NCBI GenBank assembly: GCA_002729595.1
Contig: PBYL01000213.1
Coordinates: 1 to 36,806, forward strand
DNA from: Thalassovita sp.
Lineage (GTDB): Bacteria > Bacteroidota > Bacteroidia > Cytophagales > Flammeovirgaceae
Reading direction: 5' to 3'
Length of the DNA: 36,806 bases
Position 1 is the stretch's first letter. Each line of letters starts with the position of its first letter. This document shows positions 1 to 7,496 of the stretch, piece by piece. The notes beneath the pieces are model-generated. The model worked only from the letters and a program-made list of their open reading frames with translations. It did not search any database and had not been told where the DNA came from. The position numbers and the translations under genes are program-made.

Positions 1-195
1 ACCACCGATAGCGGCTCCTAAGATTGCTCCCTCTGCAGTGTTACCAGATTTTTTACCGATAATACCACCTATGGCAGCTCCACTACCTGCTCCGATTGCA
101 CCACCTTTGGCAGTACTATTCCAGCTATTACAACTTGTACTAAATACCATTCCCGATATTAAAAGTGCGCCTATGTATTTTCTTGAAAAGTTCAT
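1..195 (-). CDS. Glycine-zipper lipoprotein, N-terminal part (cut by window edge)
   Basis: Only the first 65 codons are inside the window; the gene continues past the left edge. The peptide starts MNFSRKYIGALL and has a lipoprotein signal ending in STSC (Cys22). A Gly/Ala-rich segment follows (about residues 30-65), with repeated GAxxG and GGIIG spacings typical of a glycine-zipper membrane-associated region. In Bacteroidota this N-terminus is most often joined to an OmpA peptidoglycan-binding domain, as in YiaD-like proteins. That domain would lie outside the window, so an OmpA-family assignment is inference. The ATG at 193-195 is the only sensible start because it leads directly into the signal peptide. 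It is the last visible gene of a minus-strand envelope cluster. Confidence 0.75.
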   Translation of the reverse strand, partial: MNFSRKYIGALLISGMVFSTSCNSWNSTAKGGAIGAGSGAAIGGIIGKKSGNTAEGAILGAAIGG

Positions 196-269
196 GTGTT
201 ATTTGGTTTTTGAGTTTACTGTTATGTTGATACTTGTTAGTTATATTTGGTTTATATGTTGTTATTGGT

Positions 270-307
270 CTCACTTTCAACAAATTTTATCATTTATTGA
301 AAGTGAG
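270..307. terminator. Inverted repeat between two minus-strand genes, possible terminator
   Basis: Perfect 11-bp arms CTCACTTTCAA (270-280) and TTGAAAGTGAG (297-307) enclose a 16-nt loop. The repeat sits 22 bp beyond the stop of the beta-barrel gene and upstream of the glycine-zipper lipoprotein start. No clear U-run follows on the minus strand, so termination is less certain than the hairpin itself. Confidence 0.5.
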
Positions 308-329
308 GTTATTATATCTTGTCTTGGGA

Positions 330-950
330 TTAGTAGCTGCTTACTGGGAAGCTAAAACCTACATTAAATCTAAATCCTCTGTTTTTAAAAGTACCGATGT
401 CTACATTGTCAAGTTCTGACAAACCAAGGTCATATCTGGCATCTAGAATTAAATAGTTTTCACCAGTGATTTTAAAATCTATACCAGCACCGAGTACTGC
501 ACCAATCTCATTTTCTTTATAGTTATCTTCAATATCTACTGTAGAACCGTCTATCATTTCGTTTTCAGCATTCATTAAAAAGCTCATAGAAGGACCACCA
601 AAGATTTTAGGTCTAATCCAAGAGTTAGATAAATAGATATTTGCCAATACTGGAATCTCTAAATAAGATACTCTTGTTTCGTCTATAAGTGGGTTATTGT
701 TATAAGCCGAACCCTCGTTTGAGTAGTTAATCTCAGTTGAGATACCTACATTAGATGTTAAAGGCACTTCACCGAATACACCGAATACGGCTCTGTTAAG
801 GTTTTGAGTTTCAACTTGATCTATGTCGAATTTTGTTAGGTTCATACCGCCTTTAAAACCCAGTCTCGCTTGTGCGTTAGCTGCATTAAATGCGAATAAA
901 GAAAGACAGCTGATGATTAAAGTTTTGTAAAAAATATTCAGATTTTTCAT
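330..950 (-). CDS. Outer-membrane beta-barrel protein, porin-like (OMP_b-brl type)
   Basis: A 206-aa exported protein. The signal peptide ends near residue 27 (FNAANAQA). The mature part begins RLGFKGGMNLTKFD, a common opening of small Bacteroidota beta-barrel proteins, and shows alternating hydrophobic residues to the end. Segments such as IRPKIFGGPSMSFLM and GAVLGAGIDFK are typical of the eight-stranded OMP_b-brl family. I chose the ATG at 950 over an upstream in-frame ATG at 983 because the longer version would place 11 polar residues before the signal peptide. The upstream ATG also lies inside the hairpin at 975-1027. Ligand and function are unknown. It is part of the same minus-strand cluster as the DUF1328 and lipoprotein genes. 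Confidence 0.8.
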   Translation of the reverse strand: MKNLNIFYKTLIISCLSLFAFNAANAQARLGFKGGMNLTKFDIDQVETQNLNRAVFGVFGEVPLTSNVGISTEINYSNEGSAYNNNPLIDETRVSYLEIPVLANIYLSNSWIRPKIFGGPSMSFLMNAENEMIDGSTVDIEDNYKENEIGAVLGAGIDFKITGENYLILDARYDLGLSELDNVDIGTFKNRGFRFNVGFSFPVSSY

Positions 951-974
951 TGTAATTTGGTTTAGGTTAAAGTC

Positions 975-1027
975 GGAAGGCATGACTAATACAAAACTGT
1001 ATTAACTAATGCTGTGTCATACCTTCC
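975..1027 (-). promoter_or_regulatory. Nested hairpin in the leader of the beta-barrel gene
   Basis: Outer arms GGAAGGCATGAC (975-986) and GTCATACCTTCC (1016-1027) pair over 12 bp with one non-Watson-Crick position. Inner arms TAATAC (987-992) and GTATTA (999-1004) form a second hairpin with a 6-nt loop directly next to the outer stem. The imperfect outer position is a C-A mismatch on the plus strand but a G-U pair on the minus strand, which fits an RNA made from the minus strand. It lies between the DUF1328 gene and the beta-barrel gene and could be a leader element or a processing or termination structure. No U-run follows. Confidence 0.55.
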
Positions 1028-1062
1028 TAAAATGTTTATTTTATATGAGGTTAATTAGATTT

Positions 1063-1230
1063 TTAAGGTCTGCCTCTTACGAGTCCCATTAGTAGTGAAA
1101 TAACAAATACTATTAGGAATACAAAGAATAAAATTTTAGCAATTGAGGCTGCTCCTGCAGCGATACCACCGAATCCAAAGACAGCGGCAATAATTGCTAC
1201 TATTAAGAATATTACTGTCCAGCGTAACAT
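1063..1230 (-). CDS. DUF1328-type small membrane protein (YtjA-like)
   Basis: A 55-aa protein starting [17 protein letters not shown] and containing two hydrophobic helices joined by a Gly/Ala-rich turn ([15 protein letters not shown]). It ends in a short basic tail, GLVRGRP. Length, the LRW start and the FGFGGIA motif match the DUF1328/YtjA family of about 55 residues. This is an inner-membrane family without a settled biochemical role, often seen with stress-related genes. I trimmed the open frame from 1266 to the internal ATG at 1230 because the family begins with MLRW and the 12 residues upstream are polar. The neighbouring small envelope proteins suggest a shared envelope-stress context, which is inference. 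Confidence 0.85.
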   Translation of the reverse strand: MLRWTVIFLIVAIIAAVFGFGGIAAGAASIAKILFFVFLIVFVISLLMGLVRGRP

Positions 1231-1296
1231 GGTTTTTAAGTTTATTTGGTTAAATGATTGCTGCAATCGCAGCTTGTGTATAGTAAGTTTGGAGAT

Positions 1297-1346
1297 ACAG
1301 GAGACTTTGTTCTTACGATGAAGTCACAGGAACAAAGTACTCCTGT
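1297..1346. terminator. Strong hairpin downstream of the coiled-coil lipoprotein gene
   Basis: The arm ACAGGAGACTTTGTTC (1297-1312) pairs with GAACAAAGTACTCCTGT (1330-1346), giving a 16-bp stem with one bulged A and a 17-nt loop. It lies 80 bp beyond the lipoprotein stop and 66 bp before the DUF1328 start on the minus strand. No U-run follows, so it may be a processing or stabilising structure rather than an intrinsic terminator. Confidence 0.5.
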
Positions 1347-1426
1347 ACCCGGCACGTAATGTACCTGACCAGTTGAAAACCGATCTTATAGTTTTTTAAG
1401 GATGTTTGGTTTTTGGTTTATATCTA

Positions 1427-1864
1427 TTAGCTATCAAAAAGATTTCTAACTTCTTTACCAAATTCGTCAAGTTCGTTATCGATTTTGGCTGTAGTTACTT
1501 CAAAATCTCTTTCTAGCTCATCAAAGTTATCTTCAGTAGAATTTTGAATATCGTTAAGGTCTGCGCTTAGCTCTTTTCTAAATTCCATTAATTCACCTTT
1601 TGCTTCTTTATAGTTTTCTTTGGTTTCATCTTTTATATTCTCAGATGCTTCTTCCATTTTTCTTTCATTGATTTCGATCTCTTCGTCGATCTGATCAATT
1701 TTTCTTTGGATGTTAAATGCTAAAGCTTCTTTTCTATGTTGGAAGTCTGCAGATGTTTCTTCGTAAGCACTTTCAGCAGATCTTTCTGATGATGAAGTAC
1801 TACAGTTAGTAAAAAATAGAGTAGTACCTGCGATTAATGAGAATATCAAAAATTTAGTTTTCAT
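1427..1864 (-). CDS. Coiled-coil lipoprotein of unknown function
   Basis: A 145-aa protein with a lipoprotein signal (MKTKFLIFSLIAGTTLFF) and lipobox FTNC, which places the lipidated Cys at residue 21. The mature part is almost entirely acidic and charged, with heptad-like spacing from about residue 40 to the end. A long coiled coil is therefore likely. It has no Cys apart from the lipidated one and no catalytic motif that I can see. It is the first gene of the minus-strand envelope cluster and is followed by a strong hairpin. The function is not recognisable; a periplasmic or outer-membrane structural role is a guess from shape alone. Confidence 0.75.
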   Translation of the reverse strand: MKTKFLIFSLIAGTTLFFTNCSTSSSERSAESAYEETSADFQHRKEALAFNIQRKIDQIDEEIEINERKMEEASENIKDETKENYKEAKGELMEFRKELSADLNDIQNSTEDNFDELERDFEVTTAKIDNELDEFGKEVRNLFDS

Positions 1865-2138
1865 ATCAGTTGTATTTATGTTCTATTCTAATTTTTCAAT
1901 TTGTTATTTGAATAGACTATATGAAAATCTAATACCACAGTTTCCCGAAAACTTGAATTTAACATCGTAAATAACTGTTTATCAATTAGTTGTGAGTTAT
2001 TTTGAAGGTGTGCCAATTTCGTGATGCCAAAAATAACTGTGGCGACTGCGCAACAAATGTGGGTATTATGTCTACTGAGTTGTTGAATTTGATAAAATTC
2101 CCCGATATCTAAAAGTCGCTTAAATCTTCAAAAAAGCC
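1865..2138. other. Divergent intergenic region, left part, no gene seen
   Basis: This AT-rich stretch separates the minus-strand lipoprotein gene from the plus-strand siderophore receptor. I found no open frame with a credible start and no repeat longer than chance apart from the operators listed separately. The promoter of the lipoprotein gene must lie here, but I could not place it with confidence. Confidence 0.5.
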
Positions 2139-2163
2139 TTTATTTAGAATTGTTCTAAATAAA
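2139..2163. promoter_or_regulatory. Perfect 25-bp palindrome, probable metal-responsive operator
   Basis: Eleven-base arms TTTATTTAGAA and TTCTAAATAAA flank the spacer TTG without a mismatch. The site is just upstream of the -33 element of the TonB-receptor promoter. Related imperfect copies lie at 2211-2234 and 20225-20243, both immediately downstream of -7 boxes of iron or heme uptake genes. The symmetry and TTTAGAA/TTCTAAA core resemble operators of Fur- or DtxR-type repressors. The regulator identity is inferred, and no such gene is in the window. Confidence 0.75.
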
Positions 2164-2177
2164 TTCACTAAAACCTC

Positions 2178-2206
2178 TTGTTTTATCAGATCGCTCGCTA
2201 TATTTG
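2178..2206 (+). promoter_or_regulatory. Bacteroidota-type promoter of the siderophore receptor
   Basis: A -33 TTG (2178-2180) and a -7 box TATATTTG (2199-2206, exact TAnnTTTG) are separated by 18 bp. The predicted transcription start falls at about 2210-2214, inside the second operator and 30 bp before the ATG. Confidence 0.65.
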
Positions 2207-2210
2207 AGCA

Positions 2211-2234
2211 TTATTTAAAATTAGTCTAAATAAA
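2211..2234. promoter_or_regulatory. Second operator copy overlapping the transcription start
   Basis: An imperfect palindrome reads TTATTTAAAATT at 2211-2222 followed by AGTCTAAATAAA at 2223-2234. The right half-site TCTAAA is intact; the left half TTTAGA has one change, to TTTAAA. It overlaps the predicted transcription start, so a bound repressor would block the promoter. Confidence 0.65.
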
Positions 2235-2240
2235 AATAGA

Positions 2241-4733
2241 ATGATAAAACATTTACCAAGTATTTACCTATACTTTTTAACCTTAACCATACTTAGTTTA
2301 CCGGCTTATAGCCAGATTAACACAGATCAAAACACAGGAACAATTGCAGGTACAGTCAAACAAGCGGATGGCTTACCTGCAGTTTATGTGAATGTGTTTA
2401 TAAAAGATACCCAGAAGGGTACCTCAACAGATGCTGATGGAAAGTTTAAAATAACCAATATTGAAGCTGGCAAGCATACAATCGTATTGAGTGCAGTTGG
2501 CTTTAATACAATCGAAAAAGAAGTAACAGTCAATTCAGGAGAGACCTCAGACTTAGCTTGGGTTCTCGATGAGTCAGCCATGAACTTACAATTAGTAGAG
2601 ATTATTGGAAGGCAAGAAAGAGGTTACAAAAACACCACCTCATTTATTGGAAGCAAATCGGCAACATTGCTCAAAGACCTACCACAGTCTGTAGGCTATG
2701 TAACCAAAGAGTTGGCACAAGATCAAGCAGCCTACAGAGTGAATGATGTGGTGAAGAATATTAGTGGGGTTAACCAATTCTCATTTTACAATGATATAAC
2801 AATCCGTGGACACCGTATTCAAGGCCAAAGAGATTCAGGAAACCTTGTAAATGGTATGCGTGCTTTTACCAGTTTTTGGAAGCAACAGTTAATTCCACAT
2901 ATAGAAAGGGTTGAGGTAATTAAAGGTCCGGCTTCGGCGATGTTTGGGAATGCTTCCCCCGGAGGAACCATCAATAGAGTAACTAAAAAGCCATTAGCAG
3001 AAACAAGGCAAACTATTAGTGCCACTGTGGGTAGCTTTAGTACTTTTAGAACATTGGCAGATTTTACAGGCCCCATGTCTAAAGACGAAATCTTACTCTA
3101 TAGATTGAATCTGGGTTACGAAAACTCTGGCAGCTTTAGAGACATGCAGAATGATAAAAACCTTGTAGTGGCTCCTTCATTCTCATTTTTGCCAAACGAG
3201 AAAACCAGAGTAAACTTCGATATTGTTTACCAAGGTTCACAAGGTAGACTGGATAGGGGACAAGCCGTTTTTGGTGATGGAGACTTATATTCAGTGCCGA
3301 TAAGCAAAGCTTTAAATGCTGCCAATGATTATTTAAATGAAGAAAGCATAAACGCTACTTTATCATTGAACCATCAGTTTACCGATAACCTAAGCTTTAA
3401 TAGCATTTATATGCGTTCGGGCTACACTGAAGATTTATTAGAGCACAGAACTGCAAATACTTATGCCTCTTTAGGAGATGGCTCTCTCGATATTGAAAAA
3501 GTAGAGATGCGTGTATTTATTAGAAAGAGAGTTTGGAATAATGATAATTTCAATAACTACTTCAACTATAATTTTAAGCTTGGTAACATAGAAAATAAAC
3601 TGTTGGTAGGTTACGATTACTTCCAGCAAGTGCTAGAACCGGGAGGTTCTCAGTTAGAAGCTAGAGGTTACTATTCGGCAGACAGAACGGAAACCATCAA
3701 CACCTACGATCCAGATCATCCAGAACTTTATGCTTTAGATGATGAGGGAAATCCAATCCCGATGATTGCACATTTTGACCTCACTGATCCGGATGCAAAT
3801 AGCCTAAGAGACATGAGTGGATATTCTTATACTACTCGAATTTATTCTCAAAGTAAATTGAGTTCTCATGGAATTTATGTGCAGAACCAAGCAACTTGGG
3901 GTAAGTTTCAATTAATGTTAGGGCTTAGAAAAGAATACTACACAGATTTATTGAACTACAAATCTGACAATGAAGACCCAGTAACACAAGATGCATTAAT
4001 CCCTCGAATAGGTTTGGTATATGCGCTAAACCCAGCAGTAAATCTTTATGGTACTTATGTACAAGGTTATCAACCACAAACTTCAAGCGTGATAAACGAT
4101 GTAAATGCAGGTGGGCCTTTTGATCCACTTATCGGAGAGCTTTTCGAAGTAGGTGCCAAGTCTGATTTATTTAAAGGTAGATTGAGTGCTTCGATTGCAG
4201 TGTATCACCTAAAACAAAAAGGTGCTTTATACAATGCAAGTGATGCGACTAATCCAGATCGATTGGTTCAAATTGGTGAAGAGGTTTCTAAAGGTGTAGA
4301 AGTAGATTTTGCTGGTAACATCACCGACAATTGGAGCATAGTAGCTAGCTATTCTTACAATGATGCAACCATTACCGAAAGCGACGACGAAACAGAAATT
4401 GGTAAGCAAAAACCGAATGCGCCTAAGCAAACAGGTAACGTGTGGACGAAATACATGATAAATAAAGGTGCCTTGCAAGGTATTGGATTTGGTCTAGGAG
4501 CCAACTTTGTAACAGAGCGATACGGCTCAATTACTAGAGGTACAACCACCCCAATTTTCCCGGGATATGAGCTTGTAGATGCTGCGGTGTATTATCAGTT
4601 AGAGAAATTTAGAATTCAGGTAAACATCAATAATGTATTTAATAAAACGCACTGGGTTGGTGGTTACGATTTCTTAAGGGCTTTCCCAGGTGCTCCAAGA
4701 AACTTACTAACTACCATATCATACACTTTCTAA
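2241..4733 (+). CDS. TonB-dependent siderophore receptor
   Basis: An 830-aa outer-membrane receptor that imports a ferric siderophore using TonB energy. In order it has a signal peptide (residues 1-24, cleaved after AYSQ), a carboxypeptidase-regulatory-like beta-sandwich (about 30-115), a plug (about 130-250) and a 22-strand barrel ending in the usual terminal Phe (ISYTF). The plug segment LLKDLPQSVGYVTKEL followed by a VIKGPASAMFG stretch matches the ferric-siderophore receptor group (FhuA/FpvA-like, TIGR01783) rather than vitamin B12 or SusC receptors. The siderophore itself cannot be told. It is followed by a terminator-like hairpin, then a PepSY membrane protein that probably acts in the same uptake path. 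Two palindromic operators precede it, consistent with induction under iron limitation. Confidence 0.9.
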   Translation: MIKHLPSIYLYFLTLTILSLPAYSQINTDQNTGTIAGTVKQADGLPAVYVNVFIKDTQKGTSTDADGKFKITNIEAGKHTIVLSAVGFNTIEKEVTVNSGETSDLAWVLDESAMNLQLVEIIGRQERGYKNTTSFIGSKSATLLKDLPQSVGYVTKELAQDQAAYRVNDVVKNISGVNQFSFYNDITIRGHRIQGQRDSGNLVNGMRAFTSFWKQQLIPHIERVEVIKGPASAMFGNASPGGTINRVTKKPLAETRQTISATVGSFSTFRTLADFTGPMSKDEILLYRLNLGYENSGSFRDMQNDKNLVVAPSFSFLPNEKTRVNFDIVYQGSQGRLDRGQAVFGDGDLYSVPISKALNAANDYLNEESINATLSLNHQFTDNLSFNSIYMRSGYTEDLLEHRTANTYASLGDGSLDIEKVEMRVFIRKRVWNNDNFNNYFNYNFKLGNIENKLLVGYDYFQQVLEPGGSQLEARGYYSADRTETINTYDPDHPELYALDDEGNPIPMIAHFDLTDPDANSLRDMSGYSYTTRIYSQSKLSSHGIYVQNQATWGKFQLMLGLRKEYYTDLLNYKSDNEDPVTQDALIPRIGLVYALNPAVNLYGTYVQGYQPQTSSVINDVNAGGPFDPLIGELFEVGAKSDLFKGRLSASIAVYHLKQKGALYNASDATNPDRLVQIGEEVSKGVEVDFAGNITDNWSIVASYSYNDATITESDDETEIGKQKPNAPKQTGNVWTKYMINKGALQGIGFGLGANFVTERYGSITRGTTTPIFPGYELVDAAVYYQLEKFRIQVNINNVFNKTHWVGGYDFLRAFPGAPRNLLTTISYTF

Positions 4734-4763
4734 TACTTGATTACCTAATTAGCATTAATATTT

Positions 4764-4784
4764 CCTCAGGCTATTAGCCTGAGG
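4764..4784 (+). terminator. Hairpin after the siderophore receptor
   Basis: Perfect 9-bp stem CCTCAGGCT / AGCCTGAGG with a 3-nt loop (ATT), followed by TGATTTTGTTT. It is a likely partial or full intrinsic terminator between the receptor and the PepSY gene, which starts 46 bp later. Confidence 0.75.
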
Positions 4785-4829
4785 TGATTTTGTTTATAAC
4801 ACCGACACATTTAAGGCATAATATTTCTT

Positions 4830-6149
4830 ATGAATCAAAAAACTATTTGGAAAATACATAGCATCACTGGCTTATATGCAGGAGTTATTATAGCATTTTT
4901 GAGTCTTACAGGTGCTGCTGCGCTTTTCCGTTGGGAGTTCGAGCAATTGATCAATCCTGATTTGGCACTGGCAGAACCTATAGGTCCCAAAGTATCTTTA
5001 AATGATACAGTGCAAAAGGTAAGAGCATTACATCCCAATAATGAGTTTTTTGAAGTAGAATTTTTACCAGAGGCAGAAGGCACATGGATCGTAAAGTTAA
5101 GACCAGAAAAAAAGGATAAACTTTTCCCTGAACTTTTAGAGGTGTTTGTGAATCCGTATACTGGCGAAATACTGGGAGAGCGAAACTATTATGAGTCTTT
5201 TACTTATTACTTGAGAAATATACATGTTCGCTTCTACGAAGGATTTATTGGCCGCCAAATAGTAGGTTTAGCGGGTTTGGCTTTGCTCATAACTACCATC
5301 ACTGGTTTTCTGATCTACGGAAACTTCATGAAGAAGCAGTTCTTTGCTTCTATCAGAAATAAGAACCTCCGATTACAACAAGCCGATTTGCATAAGTTTA
5401 TTGGCGTGCTAACGCTCATTTTCAATCTAGTAATAGCGATTTCGGGCACTTGGCTGGGTTTGCAACCTTATTTAGAGAAAGCTACTGGGGTAGAAAGGCC
5501 TAACAACTATGGTAGAGCTGAAAAACCGCTAGATAAATCGACAGATATTGCCTTTCAGTTTAATTACGATTCAGTTTACAATGCTGGTAGAAGGTATTTT
5601 CCAGAACTGATTCCAGTTCGATTAAGACCTTCTGTGAATGGAGAGCGAAGTGTGACAATTCTCGGAGATGTACCCCAACAAGTTTATGAAAGATTTAACA
5701 ACAAAGTAGTGGTAGACAAGCAAAATTACAGTCTACTATATAAATACAACATTAGTAAAGGCACTTTGGGTAGTAAAATTTACTATTTGCAAGAGGCTTT
5801 ACACTTCGGCGATTTTGGTGGTATTGGACTCAAAATATTTTATTGTTTTATGGGATTGAGTTCAGGTTTTTTATCGCTCAGTGGCTTTGTGGTTTATCTG
5901 GAAAGGAATAAGAAGAAACGAGTTGAAAAGCCAAGTTATGTAGAGGTTTGGCCATTGGTAATCCGTTGGAGTGTGGGCATTGTAGGCTATTGTGTGATTA
6001 TAGGCATACTCAGCATCAATTTTGGAATTGGCGTTCCTGCCATTATTGTAACAGTGTTGATGTATACAGTACTAATAGTTTATCTAGTAAAAGTGCTTGT
6101 TGGATTTTTTAAAAAGAAAGCATCCAGAAATAAACCGGTTTCAGTATGA
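4830..6149 (+). CDS. PepSY-associated membrane protein, probable ferrisiderophore reductase type
   Basis: A 439-aa inner-membrane protein. Hydrophobic helices lie at about 12-35, 142-164, 190-213, 335-356, 375-396 and 400-426, with two periplasmic loops between the first four. The start (WKIHSITGLYAGVIIAFLSL) is the hallmark of the PepSY_TM/PiuB-like family. His10, His132, His188 and His325 sit at helix edges, the arrangement expected for heme ligands in family members thought to reduce ferric siderophores. That activity is inferred from family and context. The gene follows the siderophore receptor by 96 bp with a hairpin between. Its stop overlaps the start of the next gene (ATGA at 6146-6149), which shows translational coupling. 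Confidence 0.85.
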   Translation: MNQKTIWKIHSITGLYAGVIIAFLSLTGAAALFRWEFEQLINPDLALAEPIGPKVSLNDTVQKVRALHPNNEFFEVEFLPEAEGTWIVKLRPEKKDKLFPELLEVFVNPYTGEILGERNYYESFTYYLRNIHVRFYEGFIGRQIVGLAGLALLITTITGFLIYGNFMKKQFFASIRNKNLRLQQADLHKFIGVLTLIFNLVIAISGTWLGLQPYLEKATGVERPNNYGRAEKPLDKSTDIAFQFNYDSVYNAGRRYFPELIPVRLRPSVNGERSVTILGDVPQQVYERFNNKVVVDKQNYSLLYKYNISKGTLGSKIYYLQEALHFGDFGGIGLKIFYCFMGLSSGFLSLSGFVVYLERNKKKRVEKPSYVEVWPLVIRWSVGIVGYCVIIGILSINFGIGVPAIIVTVLMYTVLIVYLVKVLVGFFKKKASRNKPVSV

Positions 6150-6463
6150 AAAAAAGCCCGAATTACATCAATGAGCATTACCTCATTCCTTTTATGCTGA
6201 TGTTTACTGCTGCATCAGCCATCAGTTTAATGTATTTTATTTATGAATATTCTTTGGTGTCTAACAAAGAAGAATACCTCACTTATTATCAGTTTGCATC
6301 AAATGAAGAAAGGTTCGCATATTTAGATTACTGCCAAACCGCCGCCTTAATATTTGCCATTTGTGTACTTGCAGAAATTTATTCGATAATTGTAAAGAAA
6401 AGGTGGCTATTGCTTTCAGTTACAGTGATGAATGGACTTTGCTTTTGGTATTATCTCACCTAA
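6146..6463 (+). CDS. Small membrane protein coupled to the PepSY gene
   Basis: A 105-aa protein with hydrophobic segments at about residues 13-33, 64-82 and 86-104. The polar loop between the first two carries many Glu, Tyr and Phe residues. I do not recognise a family. The start codon overlaps the stop of the PepSY gene, so the two are almost certainly made together and may interact in the membrane. It has no Cys or His pattern that would suggest metal binding beyond Cys63 and Cys73, and there is no catalytic motif. A weak AT-only hairpin with a following T-run lies after it (6489-6513). Confidence 0.75.
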   Translation: MKKSPNYINEHYLIPFMLMFTAASAISLMYFIYEYSLVSNKEEYLTYYQFASNEERFAYLDYCQTAALIFAICVLAEIYSIIVKKRWLLLSVTVMNGLCFWYYLT

Positions 6464-6488
6464 GTTGTGTTTTGATAAACTTCAACGG

Positions 6489-6513
6489 ATTATTTACGTC
6501 AAAATAATTTTTG
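6489..6513 (+). terminator. Weak AT-rich hairpin with T-run
   Basis: ATTATTT (6489-6495) and AAATAAT (6502-6508) form a 7-bp stem followed by TTTTTG. The stem has no G-C pair, so it would be weak. It is the only terminator candidate between the siderophore unit and the LytTR gene. Confidence 0.3.
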
Positions 6514-6537
6514 AAAAGGTAAATAAAAGCTGAAATA

Positions 6538-7425
6538 ATGTTTACAAGTCAAATACATTTCACTAAAGAATTAGCCAATAAGCTCGCTTTAAAATTCCCC
6601 ATTCAATTGCTTGTAGAGGCTTTGTTTTTAGGTAGTGTAGCCAATTTGCTCATCAACTATTTTTTTAATCCAATAAAGCCAGATTTTATAATTCAAGAGT
6701 ATCTAATAGCTTGTTTGCTTTCTTTACCTATTGTTTTATGTAATCAAAAAATCAACTTATACCTAGAAAGAACTTACGATTGGAAAGAGCTGCCAACACA
6801 AAGATTCTTTTTTCATCTTGCATATCTTGCCGTAGTACTACTGCTATCGATCAATCTATTTGGTAATGTATACATGGTTATTTCAGCCAAGGGATATTTT
6901 TCTTTGTATGAGTTACTGTGTATTAATCTGCTTGCTTTTGCTGTGGCGATATTGCTTACAAGCTTTAAGTGGGCAAAAGGTTTTTATAATAATTGGCTAA
7001 ATGCTGATAAAAACCTAAAGTACACGCAAAAGCAATTAGAAGCTTTGTCAATTGCTAATCAGCATAAAACGCTAAAGATTGAATTGCAAAAAGGTACTCA
7101 GCAATGTTTTGTAGCAGCCCACGAAATACTTTGGGCAAAAACTGAAGACGGAATAGTTTGGGTGGCGCTCAAAAATGGCAATCACTTCTTATATAAAAAT
7201 ACCCTTTCTCAATTGATTCAAATGTTACCAGAATCTCAGTTTTTTCTGGTTAGCAGAAATGTGATTGTGAGCAAAGAGCTGATATCAAGTATTTCTCCAT
7301 CAACATATGGAAAAGTGAGCTTAGCATTGAATGCTTCGATTAAAGGTGAGAACCAATTAACAGTAAGTAGACCCAAAGCCGCCTCTTTTAGAAAATGGTT
7401 CAATAGCAATTCAATAAGTAATTGA
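6538..7425 (+). CDS. Membrane-bound LytTR-family transcription regulator
   Basis: A 295-aa protein. About residues 20-150 form four membrane helices, residues 155-180 a linker with coiled-coil character, and residues 180-292 a LytTR DNA-binding domain. The LytTR domain is recognisable from the pattern of ILWAKTEDGIVWVALKNG, the basic and aromatic strand FFLVSRNVIVSKELI, and the final VSRPKAASFRKWF. In Bacteroidota such proteins lack a receiver domain and bind DNA from the membrane. The signal and target are unknown. Its position 74 bp after the siderophore unit and 71 bp before a serine hydrolase suggests it may regulate one of them, which is inference. Confidence 0.85.
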   Translation: MFTSQIHFTKELANKLALKFPIQLLVEALFLGSVANLLINYFFNPIKPDFIIQEYLIACLLSLPIVLCNQKINLYLERTYDWKELPTQRFFFHLAYLAVVLLLSINLFGNVYMVISAKGYFSLYELLCINLLAFAVAILLTSFKWAKGFYNNWLNADKNLKYTQKQLEALSIANQHKTLKIELQKGTQQCFVAAHEILWAKTEDGIVWVALKNGNHFLYKNTLSQLIQMLPESQFFLVSRNVIVSKELISSISPSTYGKVSLALNASIKGENQLTVSRPKAASFRKWFNSNSISN

Positions 7426-7496
7426 TAGCACTTCAAATTATTCAAATATGAATTTGTGGCTTTGCAATGAGTATAATAGCTCTTTTGTCATAAAAA

